64,000 nucleotides of DNA from Methylopumilus universalis. GTDB lineage: Bacteria; Pseudomonadota; Gammaproteobacteria; Burkholderiales; Methylophilaceae. Position 1 is the first letter of the stretch. Each line of letters starts with the position of its first letter. Shown piece after piece: positions 1 through 8,536 of the stretch. The position numbers were made by a program, and so were the translations under genes. The stretch lies in NCBI RefSeq assembly GCF_006363895.1, contig NZ_CP040953.1, one strand, 5' to 3'. The notes beneath the pieces were generated by a model. The model was not told the DNA's origin. It made no database searches and worked only from the letters and a program-made list of their open reading frames with translations.

Positions 1-1
1 G

Positions 2-613
2 GCGAGGGTTGAATCACTCTCTGAGTCAGCAATTGAAGCAAGAGGTCAATTTCATCTAGTATTGGCAGGAGGGTCAACGCCTAAAAACGTCTATACCCTG
101 CTTAAAAACATCACTACAGACTGGCGTAAATGGCAGATCTATTTTGGCGACGAGCGCTGTTTAGAGTCAGGTCACCAAGAGCGAAATAGCACTATGGCAT
201 TTGAAGCGTGGCTTAATCATGTCGACATCCCTGAACAAAATATTCACGTTATCCCCGCTGAACTAGGGCCGGTTGAAGGTGCTCATTTATACAATCAAAC
301 ATTAAGCAAGCTAGGTGATTTTGATTTGGTTCTTTTAGGCCTTGGCGAAGATGCCCATACAGCAAGCTTATTTCCTGGGCATAGCTGGGATAACAATTTA
401 GATACTTTAGCGGTCTTTGATGCGCCTAAACCGCCTCCATTAAGAATATCGATGTCGCCCGCGCGCTTAAGCCGATCTAAATCTGTACTCTTCTTAGTAA
501 GTGGAATAGAAAAACAAACGGCGATAAATCAATGGAAGGCGGGGGATGCCATACCTGCAAGCACAGTCACTTGCGATAATGGCGTAGATGTATTTTGCTT
601 TAACGTAAGTTAG
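2..613 (+). CDS. pgl: 6-phosphogluconolactonase, 5'-truncated by window edge
   Basis: The frame is open from base 2 with no start codon, so the N-terminus lies outside the window. The enzyme hydrolyses 6-phosphogluconolactone to 6-phosphogluconate in the cytoplasmic oxidative pentose phosphate (or cyclic RuMP oxidation) pathway. Visible family motifs are the phosphate-binding LAGGSTPKNVY near the start of the fragment, FGDERC in the middle, and LGLGEDAHTASLFPGH. The 3' end overlaps the convergent apbC gene by 4 bases (610-613), the two genes sharing the tetranucleotide TTAG. An internal TTG at 62 could be mistaken for a start, but homologous sequence continues upstream of it. Confidence 0.93.
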   Translation, partial: ARVESLSESAIEARGQFHLVLAGGSTPKNVYTLLKNITTDWRKWQIYFGDERCLESGHQERNSTMAFEAWLNHVDIPEQNIHVIPAELGPVEGAHLYNQTLSKLGDFDLVLLGLGEDAHTASLFPGHSWDNNLDTLAVFDAPKPPPLRISMSPARLSRSKSVLFLVSGIEKQTAINQWKAGDAIPASTVTCDNGVDVFCFNVS

Positions 614-1698
614 GTTTTTTGAATCACAATATTTGGGAACTTATTGCTGTAATCTTGAGCAAGTTTAGACACCTTAATTGCTGTTAAACGAGCAATTTTC
701 TTGTAGGTTTTTGCAGCGCCGCTTTCAGGTTCCGCTACTACCGTTGGGTTACCGTTATCAGATTGTTCCCTAATCTTAATATCTAAAGGTAAGCTACCTA
801 AAAGAGAGACGCCATAATCTCTACACATTTTTTCAGCGCCACCCGATCCAAAGATATGCTCCTCATTGCCACATTTTGAACAAGTATGCATGGCCATATT
901 TTCTACAATACCAATAATTGGAATATTTACTTTTTCAAACATTTTTAATCCTCGTCTAGCATCAAGAAGTGCAATATCTTGAGGTGTTGTGACGATAATA
1001 GCTCCAGTTACAGGTACTTTTTGAGATAAGGTAAGCTGAATATCACCGGTACCTGGCGGCAAATCGACGACAAGGTAATCAAGATTATCCCACCTTGTTT
1101 CTTTTAAGAGCTGCTCAAGCGTGCTTGTCACCATAGGGCCGCGCCAGACCATAGGTGTTTCTGTATCTACAAGAAACCCAATCGACATAGCTTGAATGTT
1201 GTGAGCCATAACGGGCTCCATAGACTTCCCATCTTTACTTTCTGGTTTCGTATATATCCCTAACATTTGTGGCTGGCTTGGGCCATAAATATCAGCATCT
1301 AAAATACCAACGCGAGCACCTTCAGCCGATAAAGCGAGAGCGAGATTGACTGCAGTTGTAGATTTTCCAACACCACCCTTGCCTGAGGCGACAGCAATAA
1401 TATTTTTAACGCCAGGAATAAGTGCGATACCTTTTTGTGCTGCATGGGAGGTAATTTTGAAATCAACCTCAATGTTTAAATTAATTTCGGCCAGTGTTTT
1501 TTGAATTTGAGTGGTAATTAAATCCTTGACCTCATTCAGTTGGCTTTTGGCAGGGTAGCCAAGCACGACTTTGATATCAAGATCATTATCCTTAATGGAA
1601 ATGCTCTTAATAGATTTATCATTAATGAAGCTGTCGTTTGTATTTGGATCAACAACATCCTTTAATAGATCTTTTATTTGTTCTTCTGAGTAAGCCAT
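610..1698 (-). CDS. apbC: Iron-sulfur cluster carrier protein, Mrp/NBP35 ATPase
   Basis: This 362-residue cytoplasmic P-loop ATPase of the Mrp/ApbC/NBP35 family is thought to carry [4Fe-4S] clusters to apo-proteins. The N-terminal ~95 residues look like the MIP18/DUF59 domain typical of bacterial Mrp. It is followed by the deviant Walker A GKGGVGKST, the switch-like DADIYGPSQPQMLG and DLPPGTGD. A CxxC pair (CSKCG) near residue 270 is the conserved cluster ligand. The start is the ATG at 1698. It is divergent from metG across 83 bases that must hold both promoters, the usual mrp-metG arrangement of proteobacteria. Confidence 0.95.
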   Translation of the reverse strand: MAYSEEQIKDLLKDVVDPNTNDSFINDKSIKSISIKDNDLDIKVVLGYPAKSQLNEVKDLITTQIQKTLAEINLNIEVDFKITSHAAQKGIALIPGVKNIIAVASGKGGVGKSTTAVNLALALSAEGARVGILDADIYGPSQPQMLGIYTKPESKDGKSMEPVMAHNIQAMSIGFLVDTETPMVWRGPMVTSTLEQLLKETRWDNLDYLVVDLPPGTGDIQLTLSQKVPVTGAIIVTTPQDIALLDARRGLKMFEKVNIPIIGIVENMAMHTCSKCGNEEHIFGSGGAEKMCRDYGVSLLGSLPLDIKIREQSDNGNPTVVAEPESGAAKTYKKIARLTAIKVSKLAQDYSNKFPNIVIQKT

Positions 1699-1781
1699 GA
1701 GGCAGTAATTTTAACCTATCTTAGTTAAGGCGTCATTTGATAGAATAGGGACTTAGTCAAATCCATAAAGTTTCTCAATTC

Positions 1782-3815
1782 ATGCGAAAGATCTTAATTA
1801 CATCAGCTCTGCCTTACGCGAATGGAAGCATTCATTTGGGCCATTTAGTAGAGTATATCCAAACTGATATTTGGGTGAGATTTCAAAAGATGCAAGGCCA
1901 TGAAGCATACTATGTATGCGCGGATGATACCCATGGAACTCCTATTATGCTCAGGGCTGAAAAAGAAGGCATTACGCCGGAAGCACTTATAAAAAAAGTC
2001 CATGTCGAGCATTCAAAAGATTTTTCTGATTTCTTTGTAAATTTCGATAATTTTTATTCTACAAACTCCCCTGAAAATCTTGAGCTATCTCATATTGTTT
2101 ATAAAAAACTTAAACAGAACAATAAGATTTATACGAAAACGATAGAGCAATTTTACGATCCAGCGAAAGAAATGTTTTTGCCTGATCGCTTTATTAAAGG
2201 TGAATGTCCAAAGTGTCACGCCAAAGATCAATATGGTGATTCATGTGAAGTTTGCGGTGCTACATATGCACCTACAGAATTGATTAACCCTACATCCTCT
2301 GTCTCAGGTGCTGTGCCTGTCAGAAAAGAAACGGAGCATTACTTCTTCAAACTATCAGAGTGCGAATCATTTTTAGCCGACTGGACATCTTCTGGAACGC
2401 TTCAACAAGAAGCGGCCAATAAAATGAAAGAGTGGTTTAAATCGGGTCTAGCGGATTGGGATATCTCGAGAGATGCACCTTATTTTGGGTTTGAAATTCC
2501 AGATGCACCAAGTAAATATTTTTATGTATGGCTTGATGCCCCCATTGGTTACATGGCTAGCTTTAAAAAACTTTGTGAAGATAAGAAAATAAATTTTGAC
2601 GAGTTCTGGAATGCGGATTCAAAAGCTGAGCTCTATCATTTTATTGGAAAAGATATTCTTTATTTTCATGCGCTATTTTGGCCTGCAACCTTAGAATTTT
2701 CAGGCTATAGAAAACCTACTAAGATTTTTGCGCACGGTTTTCTCACAGTGAATGCGGAGAAAATGTCTAAATCGCGGGGCACTTTTATAACTGCCCGAAG
2801 TTATTTAGATCATATTAAAAATCCAGATTACCTTAGATATTATTATGCAGCTAAGTTAAATAGCACAATGGAAGACATTGATCTTAATTTGGATGACTTC
2901 CTATCTCGGGTAAATAGTGACCTTGTTGGTAAGTTTATTAATATCGCAAGTCGAACATCAGGATTTATTCATAAGTATTTTGAAGGCAAACTTTTCCTTG
3001 ATGATTCAAAAACTGATCAAGAGCATATTTCTATTACGCAAAAATGCAAAGATATAGAAAATGAAGTTAAAAATTGCTTCGAGTCCAGAGAGTATGGTCG
3101 TGCGGTTCGTGAAATAATGCGTGTAGCAGATATTACAAATGAGTACGTGAATACAAAAGCGCCTTGGACGCTCGCAAAAGATGATGCGCAGCATAAACCT
3201 GGCTCAGAGTTACATATTATATGTAGCCGAAGTCTTGAAGCCTTTAGAAGACTTTCTATTTACCTCACGCCAATACTTCCAAAGCTCACGAAAGATATCG
3301 CAATATTCTTTAATGAAAAAGAATTTGCGTCGTTTAAAGATATTGATAAGAAAGATATTACTGTCAATGAGTATCAACACATATTAACTAGAGTTGAAAA
3401 GAAAGATATCGACATGATGATTGAATCAAACAAAGAATCGCTAGACAAACAAACTGAAACCCCGAAAAAGGCAGAAGCTGATCAGTCAACTATTTCGATT
3501 GATGATTTTATGAAGATTGATTTAAGGGTCGCGCTTATTAAAGAAGCCTCTTTCGTAGAAGGCGCAGACAGTCTTCTTAAGCTAACTCTCGATCTTAATG
3601 ATGGTCGACCAAGACAAGTTTTTGCAGGTATCAAGTCTAAGTATAATCCTGATCAGCTTGTTGGAAAATTAACTGTGATGGTTGCTAATTTAAAGCCTAG
3701 ACAAATGAAATTTGGGTTATCCGAAGGTATGGTGTTAGCCGCAAGTAATGAATCAGAAGGGCCGTTTGTTTTATATCCAGATCAAGGCGCTAAACCTGGG
3801 ATGCGTATTAAATAA
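1782..3815 (+). CDS. metG: Methionyl-tRNA synthetase
   Basis: This 677-residue class I synthetase charges tRNA-Met and tRNA-fMet with methionine. The HIGH motif reads HLGH at residues 18-21 and KMSKS is at residues 327-331. A four-cysteine zinc knuckle (CPKC...CEVC) lies around residues 145-162. The last ~105 residues (from about 575) form the dimerising Trbp111/EMAP-II-like tRNA-binding domain, so this is the long bacterial form. A charged low-complexity linker precedes that domain. The stop codon abuts the convergent pyrF stop with no spacer and no room for an intrinsic terminator. Confidence 0.98.
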   Translation: MRKILITSALPYANGSIHLGHLVEYIQTDIWVRFQKMQGHEAYYVCADDTHGTPIMLRAEKEGITPEALIKKVHVEHSKDFSDFFVNFDNFYSTNSPENLELSHIVYKKLKQNNKIYTKTIEQFYDPAKEMFLPDRFIKGECPKCHAKDQYGDSCEVCGATYAPTELINPTSSVSGAVPVRKETEHYFFKLSECESFLADWTSSGTLQQEAANKMKEWFKSGLADWDISRDAPYFGFEIPDAPSKYFYVWLDAPIGYMASFKKLCEDKKINFDEFWNADSKAELYHFIGKDILYFHALFWPATLEFSGYRKPTKIFAHGFLTVNAEKMSKSRGTFITARSYLDHIKNPDYLRYYYAAKLNSTMEDIDLNLDDFLSRVNSDLVGKFINIASRTSGFIHKYFEGKLFLDDSKTDQEHISITQKCKDIENEVKNCFESREYGRAVREIMRVADITNEYVNTKAPWTLAKDDAQHKPGSELHIICSRSLEAFRRLSIYLTPILPKLTKDIAIFFNEKEFASFKDIDKKDITVNEYQHILTRVEKKDIDMMIESNKESLDKQTETPKKAEADQSTISIDDFMKIDLRVALIKEASFVEGADSLLKLTLDLNDGRPRQVFAGIKSKYNPDQLVGKLTVMVANLKPRQMKFGLSEGMVLAASNESEGPFVLYPDQGAKPGMRIK

Positions 3816-4517
3816 TTAACTTTGGTTAATTTCGAAGTAAATCTTTTCTAAAGTTTTTAATGGATCATCTGATTGAGTAATGGGTCTTCCGATCACTAAG
3901 TGACTAGACCCAGCCTTTATAGCATCAGAAGGTGTCATAGTTCTTATTTGGTCATCCGCAACATCACCCGTCATTCTTATACCTGGTGTTACAAATAAAA
4001 ATAATGAGTTAAAGTGATTTTTTAGAAATGCTAAATCTTTTGCTGAGCACACAATGCCATTAAGTCCACTTTTTTCAGCTAACTTCGCAAGGCGCAATAC
4101 CTGATCTTCTAAATTTCTAGATACACCAATTTCTTCTAAAGTTTTTTGCTCCATACTTGTTAATACAGTTACTGCAATGAGAAGAGGGGATTGCTTAACT
4201 TTGCTTACACCTTCTAAAGCAGCCTCCAACATCTTACTTCCGCCTGAAGCATGAACGTTGATCATCCATACCCCTAACTGACTTGCAGCCTCACATGCTT
4301 TTTTAACTGTGGTAGGAATGTCATGAAATTTAAGGTCAAGGAATACTTTGAAATTTTTACTATGCAGATATTCGATGAAGGCAGGGCCGGTTACAGTAAA
4401 TAACTCTTTACCGACTTTAAGATTGCAATATTCTGGATTTAGTTTCGAAACTAATGATTTTGCATCTGCGAGATTTGCATAATCAAGTGCTACAGTAACT
4501 TTATGAGCTGCTGCCAT
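3816..4517 (-). CDS. pyrF: Orotidine 5'-phosphate decarboxylase
   Basis: The enzyme converts OMP to UMP, the last step of de novo pyrimidine synthesis. The 233-residue TIM-barrel protein shows the catalytic DLKFHDIP signature (D-x-K-x-x-D), the ITVLTSM strand, VTPGIR and the phosphate-binding IGRPIT. I choose the ATG at 4517, which overlaps the upstream lapB stop as TGATG; an in-frame TTG one codon earlier is less likely. This overlap suggests translational coupling to lapB, the same pairing as in Escherichia coli. Confidence 0.97.
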   Translation of the reverse strand: MAAAHKVTVALDYANLADAKSLVSKLNPEYCNLKVGKELFTVTGPAFIEYLHSKNFKVFLDLKFHDIPTTVKKACEAASQLGVWMINVHASGGSKMLEAALEGVSKVKQSPLLIAVTVLTSMEQKTLEEIGVSRNLEDQVLRLAKLAEKSGLNGIVCSAKDLAFLKNHFNSLFLFVTPGIRMTGDVADDQIRTMTPSDAIKAGSSHLVIGRPITQSDDPLKTLEKIYFEINQS

Positions 4518-5689
4518 CAACTAATTTCATTCATCTCTGTTGGTTCTGATGGAAGCGCTTCCCAAGCATTACAAGCAGGACATTGCCAATGGTGCTGCTT
4601 AGCTTTAAATCCACAACCGCTGCATGTAAATAATCGTCTATTACCAATAGCATTTCGAACAGTTTGTTGAATAAGTTGAATATCTTGTTCCTTATGTTTG
4701 CTATTCATAGCGCGTGCTTGAAATAATTGATCTAAGGCTTGAAGGCTTGGTTTTCTTATAAGCTCTTTTCGTGCAAGTTCTTCCGCCATTTCAAAGCCTT
4801 CTAATTTTAATGTCGCTTCATAGATCACATTTAGCAATGATCTTAATTTGTAATTTTCAAAATAAAGATTTAAAAGCGATAAACCTTCTTCAGGTTTTTT
4901 GAGTTTTTCAAACGAATTAAGTATTTTAGATGCTACAAGACCTAGAGACTCCGGGTCTTGAAACTCAATTTTTTTCCAATAATTGATCGCTTTATTGTGT
5001 TCGCCATCTTCTGCATCTAAGTCACCGAGTAAGATATTTGCACGAACACATTTTTTATGAGCGTTAAGCGCATCATTCAGTGATTTAGACGCTAACTTCT
5101 TGTCTTTATCTAGAATCGCATTAAGCGCAATCTCGCAATGGTAATGGCTAATTTGTAATCTAAATGAGACGCCTGATTCTTTTTCTAATTTCGTTGCCAT
5201 CTTAATTGCATTTTGCCATTCGCGTTCTTTTACATAAATTTCCAACAGTGCATTAGATGCATATTGTTTATATTTGCCAGATTCTAATTTTAGGAATAAT
5301 TCTTCAGCGCGATCAAATAAGCCAGCTTTAAGATAATCTTGCGCGAGCTCTGCTTTTACAGACTCTTCCTGTGCTGGATTAAGGTCTCGATTTTCTAATA
5401 AATCTAGGTGCATATTAATAGCGCGATCTATATGGCCTATTCGTCTTAAGATGCTCCCTAAAGCAAAGTGCAACTCAAGAGATTCATTGTTAATTCGAAC
5501 CGCATCCATAAAAGCATTAACTGCTTTTTCATATTGGTTAGTAATGAGGTAGTTAAGACCTTTAAAGTAGGTCGCAGGAAGGCTCGTAGATTCTTTCATG
5601 AGCTGTTTAATATCTATGCGAGCGGCTATCCACCCCAGCGCAAAGAAGAAGGGGATAACAAGGAGCCACCAATATTCGAATTGAATCAT
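4517..5689 (-). CDS. lapB: Lipopolysaccharide assembly protein B (TPR protein)
   Basis: This 390-residue inner-membrane protein is the size of E. coli LapB (YciM), which adapts LpxC for FtsH proteolysis and links LPS synthesis to transport. An N-terminal membrane anchor covers residues ~6-23, followed by about seven TPR-like repeats. A C-terminal rubredoxin-like metal knuckle has two CxxC pairs (CSGCG and CPACN) near residues 355-373. The usual partner gene lapA is not between it and ihfB: only an 87-base spacer with a terminator lies there. Translationally coupled to pyrF. Confidence 0.93.
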   Translation of the reverse strand: MIQFEYWWLLVIPFFFALGWIAARIDIKQLMKESTSLPATYFKGLNYLITNQYEKAVNAFMDAVRINNESLELHFALGSILRRIGHIDRAINMHLDLLENRDLNPAQEESVKAELAQDYLKAGLFDRAEELFLKLESGKYKQYASNALLEIYVKEREWQNAIKMATKLEKESGVSFRLQISHYHCEIALNAILDKDKKLASKSLNDALNAHKKCVRANILLGDLDAEDGEHNKAINYWKKIEFQDPESLGLVASKILNSFEKLKKPEEGLSLLNLYFENYKLRSLLNVIYEATLKLEGFEMAEELARKELIRKPSLQALDQLFQARAMNSKHKEQDIQLIQQTVRNAIGNRRLFTCSGCGFKAKQHHWQCPACNAWEALPSEPTEMNEIS

Positions 5690-5723
5690 AATTGATTTAT
5701 TGTATATCTATTAATTGATAGAT

Positions 5724-5761
5724 CAAAAAAAAAGCATACCCCGGTAAGGAGATATGCTTTT
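5724..5761 (-). terminator. Intrinsic terminator downstream of ihfB
   Basis: A 9-bp perfect inverted repeat (AAAAGCATA at 5730-5738 and TATGCTTTT at 5753-5761) is followed on the minus strand by a run of nine T. This is a classical rho-independent hairpin ending the rpsA-ihfB transcript just before lapB. It is one of only two clear intrinsic terminators seen in the window. Confidence 0.8.
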
Positions 5762-5776
5762 AAATGGTGTTTAGTC

Positions 5777-6055
5777 TTATTTATCAACGCGATCTCTAAG
5801 TTCTTTACCAGCTTTAAAATGTGGAACATATTTTTCTGGTACTTCCACTTTTGAACCTGTTTTAGGGTTTCTACCTAAACGAGGTGGTCGGTAATTTAAA
5901 CTGAAACTGCCGAATCCTCTAATTTCGATTCTTTTACCTTTAGAGAGCGTTTCGCCCATAGCATCAAGAATTGTTTTGACGGATAACTCAGCGTCTTTGT
6001 AGACTAACTGAGAGAACCGGCTAGCAAGTAAGTTGATTAATTTAGACTTGGTCAT
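5777..6055 (-). CDS. ihfB: Integration host factor subunit beta
   Basis: This 92-residue DNA-bending protein of the HU/IHF family is close to the usual 94 residues. It shows the hallmark GFGSFSLNYRPPRLGRNPKTG, which covers the beta-arm and the intercalating proline region, and starts MTKSKLI as beta subunits do. Heterodimerises with IhfA (not in the window) to bend DNA in transcription and recombination. It lies 8 bases downstream of rpsA, the canonical cmk-rpsA-ihfB order, and is followed by an intrinsic terminator. Confidence 0.97.
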   Translation of the reverse strand: MTKSKLINLLASRFSQLVYKDAELSVKTILDAMGETLSKGKRIEIRGFGSFSLNYRPPRLGRNPKTGSKVEVPEKYVPHFKAGKELRDRVDK

Positions 6056-6063
6056 AATCTTAA

Positions 6064-7779
6064 TTATTTTTTACTATCTAATTTTGCTTTTAATAAGGCG
6101 CCAAGATTAGTTGTGCCGGCATTATCAGAACTTTCTTCAGCCTCTACTTTTTTCTTAGCCGCTTTAGGTTTAGTTGCATTTTTAGCTTTGAATGAAAGCT
6201 GAATTGTTTTTTCTTTTGCGTCGACATTAAGAATTTTAACTTCAATTTCGTCGCCAACTTTAACAATAGCCGAAGCGTCGTCAACTTTATCTTCACTTAC
6301 TTCGCTAATATCAACTGTACCTTCAACCTGGTCAGCTAAAGTTACTAAGATGCCTGTAGCATCTGCAGACTTAACTGTGCCTTTAACAAAACTACCTTTG
6401 TCATTAGCTTTTGTGAAGCCTGTAAAGTTATCGCCTGATAATTGTTTAAGACCAAGAGAAATTCTTTCTTTCTCAACATCGATCGCCACGATGAGCGCTT
6501 CAAGTTCGTCACCTTTTTTAAAGTTTCTAATAGCCTCTTCACCTGTTTTATCCCATGAGATATCAGACAAGTGGATAAGACCATCTATGCCACCATCAAG
6601 GCCAATAAAGATACCGAAGTCAGTGATTGATTTAATTGGACCGCTAACTTTGTCACCTTTTTTGTGTGTTTCAGAGAACTCTGCCCATGGGTTTGATTTA
6701 CATTGCTTCATACCCAATGAAAGTCTTCTTCTGTCTTCATCAATTTCAAGAATCATCACTTCAACTTCGTCGCCGAGTTGTGCAATTTTCCCTGGGTGAA
6801 TATTTTTATTAGTCCAGTCCATTTCTGAAACGTGCACTAGACCTTCAATACCTGCTTCAATTTCAACGAATGCACCGTAGTCAGTTAAGTTAGAAACTTT
6901 ACCGAATAGACGTGTACTTACTGGATATCTTCTAGATAAGCCTTTCCAAGGATCATCATCGAGTTGTTTTAAACCTAATGAAACACGATTTTTTTCTTGA
7001 TCAAATTTAAGTACCTTAGCTTCAACTTCATCACCAATATTTAAAATTTCAGATGGATGTTTTACGCGTCTCCATGCTAAGTCAGTAATATGAAGTAAGC
7101 CATCAATACCGCCTAAGTCAACGAACGCACCGTAATCAGTAATATTCTTAATGATGCCTTTTACAGTCGCACCTTCAGTAAGTGTGCCAATAACAGCATC
7201 TCTGTCCGCACCTGAAGATTGTTCCATCACTGCTTTTCTTGAAACAACCACGTTGTTTCTTTTCTTATCAATTTTAATAACTTTAAGATCCCATTCTTTG
7301 TTTTCAAATGGTGACGTATCTTTAACTGGCCTTACATCAACAAGCGAGCCTGGAAGGAATGCTGTGATTCCGTTTACAGAAACTCTCAACCCACCTTTGA
7401 CACGGCTACTTACAAAGCCTTTAACTACTGTACCTTCGTTCATTGCATCTTCAAGATCAAGCCATGCTTGCATTTTCTTAGCTTTATCTCTTGAAAGGAT
7501 CGTTGAACCAAAGCCATCTTCTAATTTTTCAATTGCAACTTTAACAAAGTCACCCACTTTAACGTCAAGTTCGCCTTGGTCATTAAGGAATTCTTCTGCT
7601 TTGATAACACTTTCTGATTTAAGACCTGCGTTTACAATCACAAAGTCATTATCAATAGATATAACTTCTGCTGTAATTACTTCGCCCGAGCGCATTTCTT
7701 GAAGCGCTATGCTTTCTTCAAATAGAGCTGCGAAACTTTCTGTGGAATTTGATTCTGTATTTTTTGCTGTCGTTGCCAT
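6064..7779 (-). CDS. rpsA: 30S ribosomal protein S1
   Basis: This 571-residue protein has six S1 RNA-binding repeats, the full proteobacterial count (E. coli S1 is 557 residues). Repeats are recognisable by recurring segments such as TDYGAFVDLGGIDGLLHITD, TDYGAFVEI and TDFGIFIGL. The short C-terminal tail is Ala/Lys/Glu-rich. S1 recruits structured or weak-SD mRNAs to the 30S subunit, relevant here because many genes in the window lack a good Shine-Dalgarno sequence. Long antisense open frames across this gene are coding shadows. Confidence 0.98.
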   Translation of the reverse strand: MATTAKNTESNSTESFAALFEESIALQEMRSGEVITAEVISIDNDFVIVNAGLKSESVIKAEEFLNDQGELDVKVGDFVKVAIEKLEDGFGSTILSRDKAKKMQAWLDLEDAMNEGTVVKGFVSSRVKGGLRVSVNGITAFLPGSLVDVRPVKDTSPFENKEWDLKVIKIDKKRNNVVVSRKAVMEQSSGADRDAVIGTLTEGATVKGIIKNITDYGAFVDLGGIDGLLHITDLAWRRVKHPSEILNIGDEVEAKVLKFDQEKNRVSLGLKQLDDDPWKGLSRRYPVSTRLFGKVSNLTDYGAFVEIEAGIEGLVHVSEMDWTNKNIHPGKIAQLGDEVEVMILEIDEDRRRLSLGMKQCKSNPWAEFSETHKKGDKVSGPIKSITDFGIFIGLDGGIDGLIHLSDISWDKTGEEAIRNFKKGDELEALIVAIDVEKERISLGLKQLSGDNFTGFTKANDKGSFVKGTVKSADATGILVTLADQVEGTVDISEVSEDKVDDASAIVKVGDEIEVKILNVDAKEKTIQLSFKAKNATKPKAAKKKVEAEESSDNAGTTNLGALLKAKLDSKK

Positions 7780-7864
7780 TAATTGTTACCTATAAAGTCC
7801 TACCTAGCGATAGGGATGTTAAAGTTAGCAATAGATCTTTGAAATCTATTACACCTAATATTGT
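7780..7864 (-). promoter_or_regulatory. rpsA leader with a hairpin
   Basis: The 85-base cmk-rpsA spacer contains a perfect 7-bp inverted repeat, AATAGAT (7830-7836) and ATCTATT (7844-7850) with a 7-base loop. It lies about 50 bases before the rpsA start. A second weak stem (CCTA/TAGG at 7803-7814) is nearer the start. E. coli rpsA has a structured, autoregulated leader. That this one acts likewise is only an inference. Confidence 0.35.
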
Positions 7865-8536
7865 TTAAGACGTTTGAGACTTTAAACTGAAGAGATGGGT
7901 GATGTTATCAACGGCATCAGATATGCTTAATGTGTCTGTATCTATTTCTATAGCGTCTTTTGTTTTCAAGAGGGGAGAGATTTCTCTTTGTAAATCCCGC
8001 TCATCTCTTAAAATAATTTCACTTAAAACCGAGGCCATATTAGCAGGGTTTCCTTTTGAGATCAACTGTTTATATCTTCTTTCAGCTCTGATTTGGGCGC
8101 TTGCAGTTAAGAATATTTTGATACCAGCATGCGGGAAAACTACTGAAGTCATATCTCTTCCCTCAGCAACCAATCCAGGGCTTTTTTCAAAGCTCCTTTG
8201 AAACCCAAGAATCGCTTCTCTGAGAGCTCTGTGAACCGCAACTTCAGAGGCTCCTCGACCCGATTCCTCGCTACGTATAGCCTCAGATACATCTTTACCA
8301 TTGAGTAAAATATGATCATTTTTAAAGCTTAAGTTAGCTTTCTCGAGAACTTTAAGAAGTAAAGCCTCATTATTGAGGGGTATATTTTGTAAGCGACCTG
8401 CATAAGCGATCGTTCGGTAGATTGACCCTGAATCTAGATAGTGAAAATTTAGTTTTTCCGCAACAAGTTTAGCAACTGTTCCTTTTCCAGAAGCTGAAGG
8501 GCCGTCAATCGCGATAATAGGAATGTGAGATGTCAT
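7865..8536 (-). CDS. cmk: Cytidylate kinase
   Basis: This 223-residue (d)CMP kinase makes (d)CDP from ATP and (d)CMP. The N-terminus has the P-loop IDGPSASGKGTVAK, followed by YLDSGSIYR and the RSEESGRGASEVA segment. GRDMTSVVFPHAG and the lid/DERDLQR arginines complete the family signature. The start ATG lies directly against the aroA stop, so it is expressed with aroA and probably rpsA. This aroA-cmk-rpsA order is widely conserved in proteobacteria. Confidence 0.97.
   Translation of the reverse strand: MTSHIPIIAIDGPSASGKGTVAKLVAEKLNFHYLDSGSIYRTIAYAGRLQNIPLNNEALLLKVLEKANLSFKNDHILLNGKDVSEAIRSEESGRGASEVAVHRALREAILGFQRSFEKSPGLVAEGRDMTSVVFPHAGIKIFLTASAQIRAERRYKQLISKGNPANMASVLSEIILRDERDLQREISPLLKTKDAIEIDTDTLSISDAVDNITHLFSLKSQTS

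Noticed and set aside
2..61. pgl starting at TTG 62
   Set aside because: Translation upstream of 62 continues the family sequence without a stop, so the gene enters from outside the window.
1699..1781. TAGAAT at 1741-1746 as -10 of metG
   Set aside because: No -35 element lies at 16-18 bases upstream, so I could not support a promoter call.
6350..6799. 149-codon open frame antisense to rpsA
   Set aside because: It is another coding shadow of the S1 repeats with no Shine-Dalgarno and no recognisable family.
7151..7702. 183-codon open frame antisense to rpsA
   Set aside because: It runs opposite a certain gene (S1), has a Ser/Thr/Leu-rich shadow composition with no domain, and its frame follows the codon bias of rpsA.
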